This document shows, piece by piece, positions 24,329-33,526 of a stretch of DNA of 64,000 bases. This DNA comes from Micromonospora purpureochromogenes (GTDB lineage Bacteria; Actinomycetota; Actinomycetes; Mycobacteriales; Micromonosporaceae): assembly GCF_900091515.1 (NCBI RefSeq), contig NZ_LT607410.1, positions 310,001 through 374,000 on the forward strand, read 5' to 3'. Below the pieces are notes generated by a model that worked only from the letters and a program-made list of their open reading frames with translations, had not been told where the DNA came from and did no database searches. The translations under genes were made by a program, and so were the position numbers. Each line of letters starts with the position of its first letter. Within the stretch, counting starts at the first letter, position 1.

Positions 24329-26686
24329 CTAGCCGGCCGAGCGGCGGGCGGGACGCCGGCCGGCCGGGGACGGCGGCTCGGGGCCCGGGTCCGGCACCGG
24401 CGGCATGGGCCGGGTCACCGCTGTCCGACCGGTGACGGTCACCAGCTCCCCGGCGTGCCGGAGCGTGACCTCGACCTCCCGGGCGGCGTCGGGCAACTCG
24501 TAGCGGGCCTCGTCCCGAGTGAGGGTGACCCGCAGCCGCTGCCCACGCCAGCGCAGGCCGAAGGCCAGCCGATCGAGCCGGGCCGGCAGCCGGGGGTCGA
24601 AGGACAGCTCGCCCCGCTGGTCGCGCAGCCCGCCGAAGCCCTCCACCACCGCCGTCCAGGCGCCGGCCAGCGCGGCCAGGTGCAGCCCGTCGCTGGTCTT
24701 GTCACCCAGGTCCGCCAGGTCGTGCAGCGCCGCCTCGGCGAACAGGTCGTACGCCAGGTCCAGGTGCCCGATCTCGGCAGCCAGCACCGCCTGCGAGGCG
24801 GCGGAGAGCGACGAGTCGCGGACGGTCCGGGCCTGGTAGTAGGCGAAGTTGCGTCCCTTCTCCTCGGCGGTGAACTCGCCGGGGCAGCGCTGCATGGCCA
24901 GCACCAGGTCGGCCTGCTTGACCACCTGCTTGCGGTAGAGCTCCAGGTAGGGGAAGTGCAGCAGCAGCGGGTAGTCGTCCTCGGTCAGCGCGGCGAAGTC
25001 CCACTCGGGCTGCTCCGTGAACCCGGCCGCCTGCTGGTGCACGCCCCGCTTGCGGTCGTACGGGAGGTGGACCGCGTCGGCGGCGGCCCGCCAGCCGGCG
25101 ATCTCGGCCGGGCTGACGCCCAGTTCCTCGGCGCGCCCGGGATGCCGTTCGGCGGCGTCGGCGGCGCCGAGCAGGTTGCGCCGGGCCATCACGTTGGTGA
25201 AGAGGTTGTCGTCGACCAGGGCGGCGTACTCGTCCGGGCCGGTGACGCCGGTGATGTGGAAGGCGCCCTCGTCCGACCAGTACCCGAAGCCGTGCCAGAG
25301 CCGAGCCGTGGCGACCAGCAGCTCCAGCCCGACCCCGGCGAGCAGGTCGTCGTCCCCGGTGGCCGCGACGTAGCGCAGCACCGCGTCGGCGATGTCGGCG
25401 TTGACGTGCAGGGCGGCGGTGCCGGCGGGCCAGTAGCCGGAGCACTCCCGGCCGCTGATGGTCCGCCACGGGAAGGTCGCGCCGGGCAGCCGCAGCTCGG
25501 CGGCGCGCTCCCGGGCCTCGGGCAGGTGGGCGTGCCGCCAGCGCAGCGCCGACCGGGTCACCTCCGGCGCCAGGTACGTCAGCACCGGCAGCACGTAGCC
25601 CTCGTTGTCCCAGAGGACGTGCCCGTCGTAGCCGTTGCCGGTCAGCCCCTTCGCCGGGATGGTCCGGTCGCCCTCGGCCCGGCCGGCCTGCAGCAGGTGG
25701 AAGACGGCGAACCGGATGGCCTGCTGGAGCTCGGGATCGCCGTCGAGTTCCACGTCGGCGGTCTGCCAGTGCCCGTCGAGCGCGGCCCGCTGGTCGGCGA
25801 GGAGGGCGTCGAAGCCGTACTCCCGGGCGGCGTCGGCCTCGGCGACGACCAGGTCGGCCAGCTCGTTCGCCGCCATGCCGTCGACCGGCGTGCACTCGTG
25901 GGCGGCGTACTTGGTTATCCGCAACCGCTGGCCGGGGCGCAGCCGGCCCTCGACGCACATCCGGAGGCGGTCGGTGGTGCAGTCGTCGGAGGTGGCGAAG
26001 CCCCCCGGAATCTCGGGATCGTGGGTGACCGCGACCGCGACCCGCTGGGCGCTGCGGTCGGTGCGGTGCACCAGCACGCCGGAGCCGCCGTCGCAGCGGT
26101 GGACCTCGGCGTTCAGCGGGTCGCGGATCACCGAGGCGGCCCGGGGGTCGTCGGGGCGCTCCGGCACCCGCTCGTTGGCCTGCACGTCCGAGCAGAGCCG
26201 GAGGTCGACCGGCGCGTCGCCCAGCGGCTCGACCTCGTAGCGGACGGCGGCGATCGCGTGCCGGGGCAGCGACACCAGCCGGGTGCTGCGGACGCGGACC
26301 CCGTGCCCGCCCGGCGAGATCCACTCGGTGTCCCGGCGCACCACGCCGGCGCGCAGGTCGAGCACCCGCTCGTGGGCGCGCAGCGTCCCGGTGCGCAGGT
26401 CCAGCGCGTCGCCGCCCACCCAGAGCCGGATCAGGGCGGCGTTGGGCGCGCTGACCACGGTGTCGCTGCGCTGCGGGAAGGCGTACCCGTCCTCCGGGTA
26501 GCTGAGTTCGCGCTGCTCGTAGAAGCCGTTGAGGTAGCTGCCCGGCATCCCGTACGGCTCGCCCTCGTCCAGCGTGCCGCGCCAGCCCACCCAGCCGTTG
26601 CTGAGCGCGAAGACCGACTCGGTCTCGCCGAGCCGGTCGCTGTCGGCCGCGGTACGCCGCACCAGCCAGTTCTCGTCACTACGCAC
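24329..26686 (-). CDS. Glycoside hydrolase family 65 (disaccharide phosphorylase)
   Basis: 785 residues, normal for GH65. N-terminal beta-sandwich with SVFALSNGWVGWRGTLDEG; catalytic (alpha/alpha)6 barrel with HVLWDNEGYVLPVLTYL, SGRECSGYWPAGTAALHVNA and HITGVTGPDEYAALVDDN, where the Glu in GPDEY is the general acid. The C-terminal sandwich ends in a Pro-rich basic tail. GH65 enzymes cleave alpha-glucosides such as trehalose, maltose or kojibiose using phosphate; which one cannot be told. The usual partner beta-phosphoglucomutase gene is not adjacent. Confidence 0.93.
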   Translation of the reverse strand: MRSDENWLVRRTAADSDRLGETESVFALSNGWVGWRGTLDEGEPYGMPGSYLNGFYEQRELSYPEDGYAFPQRSDTVVSAPNAALIRLWVGGDALDLRTGTLRAHERVLDLRAGVVRRDTEWISPGGHGVRVRSTRLVSLPRHAIAAVRYEVEPLGDAPVDLRLCSDVQANERVPERPDDPRAASVIRDPLNAEVHRCDGGSGVLVHRTDRSAQRVAVAVTHDPEIPGGFATSDDCTTDRLRMCVEGRLRPGQRLRITKYAAHECTPVDGMAANELADLVVAEADAAREYGFDALLADQRAALDGHWQTADVELDGDPELQQAIRFAVFHLLQAGRAEGDRTIPAKGLTGNGYDGHVLWDNEGYVLPVLTYLAPEVTRSALRWRHAHLPEARERAAELRLPGATFPWRTISGRECSGYWPAGTAALHVNADIADAVLRYVAATGDDDLLAGVGLELLVATARLWHGFGYWSDEGAFHITGVTGPDEYAALVDDNLFTNVMARRNLLGAADAAERHPGRAEELGVSPAEIAGWRAAADAVHLPYDRKRGVHQQAAGFTEQPEWDFAALTEDDYPLLLHFPYLELYRKQVVKQADLVLAMQRCPGEFTAEEKGRNFAYYQARTVRDSSLSAASQAVLAAEIGHLDLAYDLFAEAALHDLADLGDKTSDGLHLAALAGAWTAVVEGFGGLRDQRGELSFDPRLPARLDRLAFGLRWRGQRLRVTLTRDEARYELPDAAREVEVTLRHAGELVTVTGRTAVTRPMPPVPDPGPEPPSPAGRRPARRSAG

Positions 26687-26854
26687 GGAACTCCCGTTAC
26701 CCGTGCTCGGCGGCCGCCCAATCCGCCCGGGGCTGTGAAGTCGCTGAGACGAAGGTCAGGGTCAAACCCTCACCATCGCACGGTGCCGGCCGCCTCCGTG
26801 ATTCGTACCGTCTGCCCGAGGTGAACGGGGTATGAACATTTGGTGAGGTGAGGC

Positions 26855-27475
26855 ATGGTGCAGACCGGCACGACGGACGTTCCCGACATCAGCGTGGAGT
26901 GGTACCGGGAGATCACCGAGGTGGCGGACTCCACCCCGGCGCCGGTGCAGTGGTTCGCGGTGCACTTCACCGAGGCGGCGATCCTGCTGCTCGGCGCGCT
27001 GTTCCTGTTCGCCGCCGCGCCCCGGCTGCTGCGCGGCAAGCCGTGGGACCGGGCGGTCGCGCTGGTCGCGCCGGTCACCGTGGTCCTCGCGTACGCGTGC
27101 AGCGAGGCGCTGAAGACGGTCTTCGACGAGGCACGGCCCTGCCGGGGAGCCGCGACCGTGGTGGCCGGGCACTGCCCGCCGGTCGGCGACTGGTCCTTCC
27201 CGAGCAACCACGCCACCATCGCCGGCGCGCTCGCCGCAGCGACCCTGCTGCTCTCCCGCCGGCTCGGGCTGATCGCCGCGCCGCTGGCACTGCTCGCCGC
27301 GCTCTCCCGGGTCTTCGTCGGCGTGCACTACCCGCACGACGTGGCCGCCGGCCTGTTCCTCGGGGCCCTGGTGACGCTGGCCGGCACGCCGCTGATCGCC
27401 CGCCCCGTCGCCGACCTGCTGGCCCGCCACACCACCCACCCGGACCGACTCCCGGCCACCGCCGATCACCCCTGA
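26855..27475 (+). CDS. PAP2-family membrane phosphatase
   Basis: 206 residues with five to six hydrophobic segments. The three PAP2 motifs are present: KTVFDEARPC (KxxxxxxRP), WSFPSNHATIAG (PSNH) and ALSRVFVGVHYPHDV (SRxxxGxHxxxD). Such enzymes remove phosphate from lipid or isoprenoid pyrophosphates at the outer membrane face, for instance undecaprenyl pyrophosphate recycling. It is divergent from the GH65 gene and is followed by a long hairpin. Confidence 0.92.
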   Translation: MVQTGTTDVPDISVEWYREITEVADSTPAPVQWFAVHFTEAAILLLGALFLFAAAPRLLRGKPWDRAVALVAPVTVVLAYACSEALKTVFDEARPCRGAATVVAGHCPPVGDWSFPSNHATIAGALAAATLLLSRRLGLIAAPLALLAALSRVFVGVHYPHDVAAGLFLGALVTLAGTPLIARPVADLLARHTTHPDRLPATADHP

Positions 27476-27511
27476 CCCCGCCCGGCGTCGGACAGCCCGA
27501 CCGGCCGCGCC

Positions 27512-27572
27512 GGTGATCAAGAGGTTTGCGTCTCGGGAAAGGGCGTTCCCGGACGCAAACCTCTTGGTCACC
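27512..27572. terminator. Long hairpin between convergent genes
   Basis: Arms at 27512-27532 and 27552-27572 pair over 21 positions (core AGAGGTTTGCGTC with one G-T wobble), and the loop contains a second stem CGGGAA/TTCCCG. It lies between the PAP2 gene and the convergent prepilin peptidase gene, so it can stop transcription both ways. I recall similar sequences as dispersed repeats in Micromonospora genomes; that needs checking. Confidence 0.65.
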
Positions 27573-27606
27573 GAGGGCTGGGAAAGGCCGCGGGCCGGGT
27601 GGTGGG

Positions 27607-28587
27607 TCAGGTGGGGAGGAGGAGGAGGGCGGTGCAGGTGCCGAGGATCAGGAAGGGGCCGAAGGGAAGGTGGCTCGACCAGCTGACCCGGCGGGCCAGC
27701 AGCAGCGCGAGGCTGACCACCGCCGAGAGGGCGAAGGTGAGCAGCAGCCCGGCGACCAGCACCGGCCAGCCGTACCAGCCGAGCAGCATGCCCACGCTCA
27801 GCGCCAGTTTCGCGTCGCCGAGGCCGAAGCCGCGCCGGCCGAGCAGGAGTGTGGTGGCGGCGAAGGCCAGCCCCAGCGCAGCCCCGGCGGTCAGGGCGCG
27901 CAGCCACGGGGCCGGCCCGGGGCCGGCCAGCGCGGCCACCGCGAGCAGCGTGGCCGTGCCCGCCGCGGCCGGCCAGGTGAGCCGGTCGGGGAGCCGGTGC
28001 ACGGCCAGGTCCACCAGCGCCAGCGGCACCGCCCAGCCGAGCCACCAGGCGAGCGCGGCCCGCTCTGCGAGCGTCGCCTCGGTCAGGACCAGCAGCGCCA
28101 GGGCCGCGACGGCGGCCAGTTCGACGCTGCCCGGCGGGGCGCCGATCCGGGCCCCGCAGGCCGGGCACCGGGCCGCCGGGCCGAGCCCCGGGCGCCCGAG
28201 CCCGAGCGGCGCGCCGCAGCCGTCGCAGCCGGCCCGCGCCGGCGACCCCGCCGGTACGGCGTACCGGGCGACGACGAACCGGAGCACCGGGGCCACAGCC
28301 AGGGCGGCGAGGACGCGTACGGAGAGTGATTTCCGGCCCCGGTCCGGGTGATGATCGACCGTCGGCGGTGGCGGTGGATCGCTTGCGTCGGCCGGGCCGT
28401 CGTATTCGCGGGAATCCCCTCCATCGGTTTTCGCAATCAGGGGACGGATCGGGCGAGACGCATCGACAGGTGCCATATCTTCCGGCCCGAGTGCCGGATC
28501 GGCGGGCGGGCCCGACCGACCGTCGGCACCCGCCCCCCGACCGGGTGCGGCGACCCGTCCCGGCGTTCCGGACTCGCCCGCGGTCAC
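27607..28587 (-). CDS. Prepilin peptidase (A24), Tad/Flp locus
   Basis: 326 residues from GTG 28587, though starts within the low-complexity first 85 residues are also possible. After a disordered Pro/Asp-rich N-terminus come a hydrophobic segment, a zinc motif of two Cys pairs (CDGCGAPL, CPACGARI), and several transmembrane helices. The two catalytic Asp are in LVDLAVHRLPDRLT and FGLGDAKLALS. It cleaves the leader of Flp-type pilins at the inner membrane. It is divergent from the Tad operon across about 280 bp and is the only processing enzyme of the locus. Confidence 0.9.
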   Translation of the reverse strand: MTAGESGTPGRVAAPGRGAGADGRSGPPADPALGPEDMAPVDASRPIRPLIAKTDGGDSREYDGPADASDPPPPPTVDHHPDRGRKSLSVRVLAALAVAPVLRFVVARYAVPAGSPARAGCDGCGAPLGLGRPGLGPAARCPACGARIGAPPGSVELAAVAALALLVLTEATLAERAALAWWLGWAVPLALVDLAVHRLPDRLTWPAAAGTATLLAVAALAGPGPAPWLRALTAGAALGLAFAATTLLLGRRGFGLGDAKLALSVGMLLGWYGWPVLVAGLLLTFALSAVVSLALLLARRVSWSSHLPFGPFLILGTCTALLLLPT

Positions 28588-28864
28588 CCCTGATCACCTC
28601 CGCTCATCACCGAACGTGTTCGAATGAATTGCCTCTGTTGCATCGGCGGACGTGAGCCTATGCTCGCCCCTTGGGTACGGCGCAACCCCCGTCACCAGCG
28701 TCGGAGGCAACGCGATACATCAGGTTCCACCATTTCGTAGAACATCCGCAGAGGTAAATGCGACAGCGGCAAATCGAGGTCCGGACGGCATCATCCGGAC
28801 GCGCTGGCGCATGCCCGGAGGTCACCGGAGACGGGCCGCCGGGTGGCACCGAGGAGGGCACGGC
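28588..28864. other. Divergent intergenic region of the Tad locus
   Basis: Holds the promoters of the prepilin peptidase gene and the pilus operon. An AT-richer part (CGTGTTCGAATGAATTGCC near 28610-28630) is a promoter candidate. A short inverted repeat TCCGGACGGCATCATCCGGACG is near 28785. No gene is convincing here. Confidence 0.4.
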
Positions 28865-29431
28865 GTGCGTACACGGCATCCCCGCCGATGGACAACCTGC
28901 CTGGTCATCGCCACGGTGGTCGGGTCGACCGCCGGCTGCGGCGGCGGGTCGGAGACGGCCACCGGGCCCACCGCCCGCAAGGCCGCCGCCGAGCCCCGGC
29001 ATTCGGCCGAGGAGGAACGGGCCGCCGGGCAGGCCGCGCTCGCCGCCTATTCCGGGTACCTCACCGCGTCCCGGGAGGCGAGCCGCGACAGCGACCCCCG
29101 CCACCCCGCGCTCAGCCGTTTCCTGGCCGATCCGCTGCTCACCCGGGTCCGGGTGGCGATCGGCCAGGCCCGGACGCACGGCGCGGTCCGTACCGGCACG
29201 TTGCGCTCCGACCCCACGGTCACCTCGGTCAGCCTGGACGCCGTCCCGCCGACCGTGGAGATCCAGGACTGCCTGGACGCCACCGGCTACCGGCTGGTGT
29301 ACGCCAAGGACCGGCGGGTGGTGCCCGGCTCGGGCGGTGGCCGCCACCTGGCCACCGCGACCGCCACCCGGTACCCGGACGGACGCTGGCTGATCAGCTC
29401 CGGCGCCGCCCACGAGGACCAGCCGTGCTGA
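28865..29431 (+). CDS. Tad-operon lipoprotein
   Basis: 188 residues from GTG 28865 after a GGAGG ribosome binding site. Signal peptide with lipobox: basic RTRHPRRW, hydrophobic CLVIATVV, then GSTAGC, so it is a predicted lipoprotein on the outer membrane face. The mature part begins with a disordered stretch; the rest (AGQAALAAYSGYLTASREAS, ending GRWLISSGAAHEDQPC) looks like the small alpha+beta domain often found in actinomycete cell-surface lipoproteins. It is first in the pilus operon and overlaps the next gene by 7 bp, so a role in pilus assembly or signalling is plausible. Confidence 0.75.
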   Translation: MRTRHPRRWTTCLVIATVVGSTAGCGGGSETATGPTARKAAAEPRHSAEEERAAGQAALAAYSGYLTASREASRDSDPRHPALSRFLADPLLTRVRVAIGQARTHGAVRTGTLRSDPTVTSVSLDAVPPTVEIQDCLDATGYRLVYAKDRRVVPGSGGGRHLATATATRYPDGRWLISSGAAHEDQPC

Positions 29432-30366
29432 CCTGGGGAGGAGGGTGCGTCCCGGCCCGCGGACCCCGGGCCGGGACGCCCCGGCGGCTGCTCGCCGCGA
29501 CGCTGCTGGCCCTGCTGGTCGCGCTCGCCGCGCCGGTCCCGGCGGCCGCGGAGGGGCCGGGGCCGCAGTGCCCGCCCGGGCAGAACGACTGCAGCATCTG
29601 GGACGACGACCCGGGCACCCCCGGCGACCCGGGCGGCGGGGACACCGGCGGCGATCCGGGCGGCGGCGCCGCCCCGAAGTGCCAGTGGAACGGCAAGCCG
29701 CTGCCCTGCTACAACGAGTTCCTCGGCTGGTTCAACAACGCCGACGGCTGCTACTACAAGCTGGCCGAGCCGCAGCCCGAGGCCCCCGAGGGCACCAGGT
29801 GGTACGTCCGCACCTGCAACGGCGGCGACCTCGGCAGCCAGACCGTGGTGCTGCTGGACACCCCGCCACCCGGGTTCGGCACGCCGCCCGACCCGGAGGA
29901 ACTGGCCCGGCGGGTCCTGGCATCGATCTCGCTGCTGCCGCCCCGGATCGCGGTGGCGCCCCGCCGCACCACCGGCCCCGGCCTGGTCGGCCTGCCGGTC
30001 TGGATGTGGGCCAGCCCGGGCCGGAACTACTTCGGCCCGATCAACGCCTGGGACGAAGACCGCGGCCTGCGGGTGGACATCACCGCCAAGGTCGACCGGA
30101 TCGTCTGGACCATGGGCAACGGCGTCAAGGTCACCTGCGCCGACGAGGGCACCCCGTACGACCCGAAGGGGCCCCGCGCCGGGAAGACCTCGCCGGACTG
30201 CGGCTACGACTCCGGCTACCCGAAGGCCGGCACCTACCGGGTCAGCGCCACCACGTACTGGTCGGTGACCTGGCGCGGTGGCGGCGAGAGCGGCGTGATC
30301 GCCCAGACCCGGACCAGCGGGACAACTCTGATCGAGATCGACGAGCTTCAGGTGGTTACCCGATGA
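29425..30366 (+). CDS. Secreted Tad-operon protein of unknown function
   Basis: 313 residues from GTG 29425. Signal peptide: RRLLAATLLALLVALAAPVP with AAAEG cleavage. The mature part has a Gly/Asp-rich linker, then a Cys-containing domain (KCQWNGKPLPCYNEFLGWF, DGCYYKLAEPQP, YVRTCNGGD), a Pro-rich link and a C-terminal domain (VDITAKVDRIVWTMGNGVKV to TYWSVTWRGGGESG) of beta type. Proteins of this layout are common in actinomycete Tad loci but their role is unknown. It ends with an ATGA overlap to the CpaB gene. Confidence 0.75.
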   Translation: MLTWGGGCVPARGPRAGTPRRLLAATLLALLVALAAPVPAAAEGPGPQCPPGQNDCSIWDDDPGTPGDPGGGDTGGDPGGGAAPKCQWNGKPLPCYNEFLGWFNNADGCYYKLAEPQPEAPEGTRWYVRTCNGGDLGSQTVVLLDTPPPGFGTPPDPEELARRVLASISLLPPRIAVAPRRTTGPGLVGLPVWMWASPGRNYFGPINAWDEDRGLRVDITAKVDRIVWTMGNGVKVTCADEGTPYDPKGPRAGKTSPDCGYDSGYPKAGTYRVSATTYWSVTWRGGGESGVIAQTRTSGTTLIEIDELQVVTR

Positions 30367-31013
30367 GCCTGGTCACCCGTAACGGCACCCCGGTCGACGC
30401 GCCGGTCGCCCCGCCGAAGGTGCTCCGCCAGCGCCGGACCCGCCCCGGCCTGCTGGGGCTGGCGGTGCTGCTGATCGCGTTGGGCGGCCTCGGCGCGGCC
30501 TTCGCGGTCACCTCGGTCCGGGCCACCGGCAGCTACCTGGCGGTGGCCCGCCCGGTCGAGGTCGGCCGGCAGCTCAGCGCCGACGACCTGGTCAGCGTGC
30601 AGGTCTCCGGCGGGGCCGGGCTGTCCCCGGTGCCGGCCGGCAAGCTGGACGAGGTGGTCGGGAAGCGGGCGTCGGTGTCGCTCACCCCCGGCACGCTGCT
30701 GACCATGGGGCAGCTCACCGACGCCCCGCTGCTCGGCGAGGGGCAGCAGCAGATCGCGCTCGGCTTGAAGCAGAGCCAGGTCCCCGCCCGCAAGCTCCAT
30801 CCCGGCGACAAGGTGCTGCTGGTCAGCACCCCGGCCGACAACGACGACAGCCAGGCGCCGGGCACCCGGTTCACCGGCACGGTGATCGACACGGCCACCC
30901 CGGAGAACGACGACGTGGTGGTCTACGTGGCGCTGCCCGTCCGGGACGTGCCGGCCGTGGTGGTGCTGGCCGCCCAGGAGCGGATCGCCCTGGTGCTGGT
31001 CGAGGCGGCCTGA
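30363..31013 (+). CDS. cpaB: SAF-domain pilus assembly protein, CpaB/RcpC-like
   Basis: 216 residues from ATG 30363 (ATGA overlap). One N-terminal transmembrane helix (LLGLAVLLIALGGLGAAFAV) is followed outside by a SAF domain (YLAVARPVEVGRQLSADDLV, VVGKRASVSLTPGTLLTMGQ) and a C-terminal RcpC-type beta domain (KLHPGDKVLLVST, ALVLVEAA). CpaB-like proteins contact the secretin or cell wall in Gram-negative Tad systems; in Gram-positives they probably guide the pilus through the wall. Confidence 0.85.
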   Translation: MSLVTRNGTPVDAPVAPPKVLRQRRTRPGLLGLAVLLIALGGLGAAFAVTSVRATGSYLAVARPVEVGRQLSADDLVSVQVSGGAGLSPVPAGKLDEVVGKRASVSLTPGTLLTMGQLTDAPLLGEGQQQIALGLKQSQVPARKLHPGDKVLLVSTPADNDDSQAPGTRFTGTVIDTATPENDDVVVYVALPVRDVPAVVVLAAQERIALVLVEAA

Positions 31014-31015
31014 CC

Positions 31016-31816
31016 ATGGCGATCATCGCGCTGGTCTCGGCGAAGGGCTCGCCCGGGGTCACCACCACCGCGCTGGCCTGCGCGCTGAGCTGGCACCGGC
31101 GACTGGTGCTCGCCGAGTGCGACCCGGCCGGCGGCACCATCCTCGCCGGCTACCTCGGCGGCGCGCTGGACGGTCCCCGGGGCATCGGTGAACTGGCCGT
31201 CGGCGAGCTGCGCGACGGCAACCTGGAGACCGCCTTCTGGTCGCAGCTGGTCGACCTGGACGCGCCGCGGCGGGAACGGCTGCTGCTGCCGGGCGTGGTC
31301 GACCCGGCCCAGGCGGGCAGCGTCAGCCCGCTCTGGCAGCGCTTCGCCGACTTCTTCGGCAGCCTGGAGAAGGGCCAGCCGCCGTACGACGTGATCGTCG
31401 ACTGTGGGCGGCTCCAGGTGGCCGGTCCACCGTGGCCGGTGCTGCGCGCCGCGGCGGTGGTGCTCCTGGTCACCCGGGCGCAGCTGCCCGATCTCTCCGC
31501 CACCCGGTCGATGATCGGGGCGATCGAACGGGACTTCACCGAGCACCGGGTGCCCCCGGGCACGCTGCGGCTGCTGGTGGTCGGCGACGGGCACGGCAAG
31601 GGCGAGATCAGCAAGGCGCTGCGGGTGCCGGTCATCGCCACCCTGCCGGCGGACCCGCGTACCGCCGAGGTGCTCAGCCTGGGCGGCACCGTACGCGCCG
31701 GGCGGCCGTTGATGCGCGCGGCCGGCGCGCTGGAGGTGCCGGTCCGGGCGCTGCTGGACCGCCGCCGGGCCCGGCTGGCCTGGCCCGCCACCCAGGAGGT
31801 GCCGGATGTGGTGTGA
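31016..31816 (+). CDS. tadZ: ParA/MinD-like ATPase, TadZ/CpaE-like
   Basis: 266 residues, two bases after the CpaB stop. Deviant Walker A: ALVSAKGSPGVTTTALACA. DCGRL acts as Walker B in YDVIVDCGRLQV, then VVLLVTRAQLPDLSATRSM. TadZ/CpaE proteins localise the pilus machinery to its assembly site. There is no N-terminal receiver-like domain, so it is a short version. Position between CpaB and TadA agrees. Confidence 0.82.
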   Translation: MAIIALVSAKGSPGVTTTALACALSWHRRLVLAECDPAGGTILAGYLGGALDGPRGIGELAVGELRDGNLETAFWSQLVDLDAPRRERLLLPGVVDPAQAGSVSPLWQRFADFFGSLEKGQPPYDVIVDCGRLQVAGPPWPVLRAAAVVLLVTRAQLPDLSATRSMIGAIERDFTEHRVPPGTLRLLVVGDGHGKGEISKALRVPVIATLPADPRTAEVLSLGGTVRAGRPLMRAAGALEVPVRALLDRRRARLAWPATQEVPDVV

Positions 31817-31836
31817 GCGGCCCGGGGAGGCACGTC

Positions 31837-33369
31837 ATGCGGTTTGAGCCGGTCTCCCACGACCCGCGCCAGCAGCCGGGGGCGACCTCGACGATGCCGC
31901 CGCTGCCCCCGGTGAACGGCCGGCACCACCAGCCGGCGCCGCCCGTCGCCCCGCCCACGCCCGCCCCGCCGCCGCGACCGCGGGTGGACTTCGCGGTGGT
32001 CCGCGAGCTGCGCCGGGAGTTGAGCGAACGGCTCACCCAGTGGCAGCGCGGCCGGGAGTTCGACGCCAACGCCGAGGAGGTCGAGCGGGCCCGGCTCGCG
32101 GTCGCCGTGGTCTCCGGGTACGCCGACTCGGTGCGCCGGGCCGGCACCCCGATGGCCGCCGACGAGGAGCGGATCCTGCTCGATCAGGTCACCGCCGAGC
32201 TGGTCGGGCTGGGCCGGCTTCAGACGCTGCTGGTGGACGACACCATCGAGGAGGTGCACATCCTCGGCTGCGACCAGGTGCGCATCACCCGGCACGGCGG
32301 GGGCGTCGACTGGGTCGAGCCGATCGCCGACAGCGACGACGAGCTGGTGGAGATCCTCCAGGCGGCCGCCCGCCGGGCCGGGGCGACCGAGCGGTCCCTG
32401 TCGACGTCCAAGCCGACGCTCGACCTGCAACTGCCCGACGGCAGCCGCCTCGCGGCGGTGTTCCTGGTCAGCCACCGCCCGTACGCGGTGATCCGCAAGC
32501 ACAACACGCTGGACGTCAGCCTGGAGGAGATCGCCGGCTCCCGCCCCGACCTGGACGAGATGATCGACCCGCTGCTGCGCGACTTCCTGCGGGCGTCCAT
32601 GCGGGCCGGGCTCAACATCATGGTCGCCGGGCTGGCCGGGGCGGGAAAGACCACGGTGATCCGGGCGCTGATGGACGAGATCCCGCCCGACGAGCCGTAC
32701 GTGCTGCTGGAGGAGAGCCGGGAGCTGCTGCCGGCCCGCCGGGGTCGCAAGCACCGGGCGGTGATGAGCTTCGAGTCCCGCGAGGGGCACGGCGAGCGCG
32801 GCATGGACGGGCGACCGGCGGGCGAGGTGAGCATCGCCGACCTGATCCCGGTGTCGCTGCGGATGGGCGTGCTGCGGATCATCGTCGGCGAGGTCCGGTC
32901 CCGGGAGATCGTGCCGATGCTCCAGGCGATGACCACCAGCCGCGGCTCGATGTGCACCATCCACGCCCGTACCCCGGCCGGGGTGAGCGAGCGGATCATC
33001 GAGCTGGCGCTGGCCCACGGCCGGGAGATGACGGTCGACCAGGCCCGCCGGATGGCCGGCAACGCCCTCGACCTGATCGTCTACGTGACCGTCGAGGACG
33101 AGACCGCGATCGGCGGGCGCAAGCACCGGTTCGTCTCCCACGTGGAGGAGGTGATCGGGGTCGGCGAGGGCAACCGGATCGTCACCACCAGCGTCTTCGG
33201 CCCCGGCCCGGACGGCCGGGCCGTCCCCCGCCACCTGCCGGAACGCATCCGCGACCAGTTGCTGCGGGTCGGCTACGACGCCCGGCTGCTGACCCGCTTC
33301 ATCGAGGCCGGCACCGGCGCCTGGCGCCGCCCCCGGCACAGCCGACTGGGCCCGGCGGTACGCCGGTGA
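31837..33369 (+). CDS. tadA: Secretion ATPase TadA/CpaF
   Basis: 510 residues from ATG 31837 after GGGGAGG. A Pro-rich start is followed by an N-terminal domain (IEEVHILGCDQVRITRHGGG) and the RecA-like ATPase: Walker A AGLAGAGKTTVIRALM, Walker B-like RMGVLRIIVGEVRSREIVPM and the MCTIHARTPAGVSERIIE motif. It is the hexameric motor for Flp pilus assembly. A 38-bp stretch and two 60-bp repeats separate it from TadB. Confidence 0.94.
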   Translation: MRFEPVSHDPRQQPGATSTMPPLPPVNGRHHQPAPPVAPPTPAPPPRPRVDFAVVRELRRELSERLTQWQRGREFDANAEEVERARLAVAVVSGYADSVRRAGTPMAADEERILLDQVTAELVGLGRLQTLLVDDTIEEVHILGCDQVRITRHGGGVDWVEPIADSDDELVEILQAAARRAGATERSLSTSKPTLDLQLPDGSRLAAVFLVSHRPYAVIRKHNTLDVSLEEIAGSRPDLDEMIDPLLRDFLRASMRAGLNIMVAGLAGAGKTTVIRALMDEIPPDEPYVLLEESRELLPARRGRKHRAVMSFESREGHGERGMDGRPAGEVSIADLIPVSLRMGVLRIIVGEVRSREIVPMLQAMTTSRGSMCTIHARTPAGVSERIIELALAHGREMTVDQARRMAGNALDLIVYVTVEDETAIGGRKHRFVSHVEEVIGVGEGNRIVTTSVFGPGPDGRAVPRHLPERIRDQLLRVGYDARLLTRFIEAGTGAWRRPRHSRLGPAVRR

Positions 33370-33406
33370 GCGCGGGCGTCGGCTCGGGGATGGACCGGCG
33401 CGCTTT

Positions 33407-33526
33407 GGTGAGCGCGAGGAGTGCGCCGGGGTTGCGAGCCCCGCAGTCGCGAACGGAGACAAGTCCGGTGAGCGCGACGAGTGCGCCGGGGTTGCGAGCC
33501 CCGCAGCCGCGAACGGAGCCGGTCCG
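33407..33526 (+). repeat. 60-bp tandem repeat between tadA and tadB
   Basis: Two copies begin GGTGAGCGCGAGGAGTGCG and GGTGAGCGCGACGAGTGCG at 33407 and 33467; the first 52 bp differ at only two positions. The core CGGGGTTGCGAGCCCCG can form a hairpin. The second copy runs into the tadB start. Such sequences appear to be dispersed in Micromonospora; here they may tune tadB translation or transcript processing. Confidence 0.8.

Noticed and set aside
24455..26824. Long plus-strand open frame over the GH65 gene
   Set aside because: Low-complexity shadow opposite a well-defined GH65 enzyme.
33407..33526. CRISPR-like array
   Set aside because: Only two direct copies without distinct spacers and no cas genes in the window.
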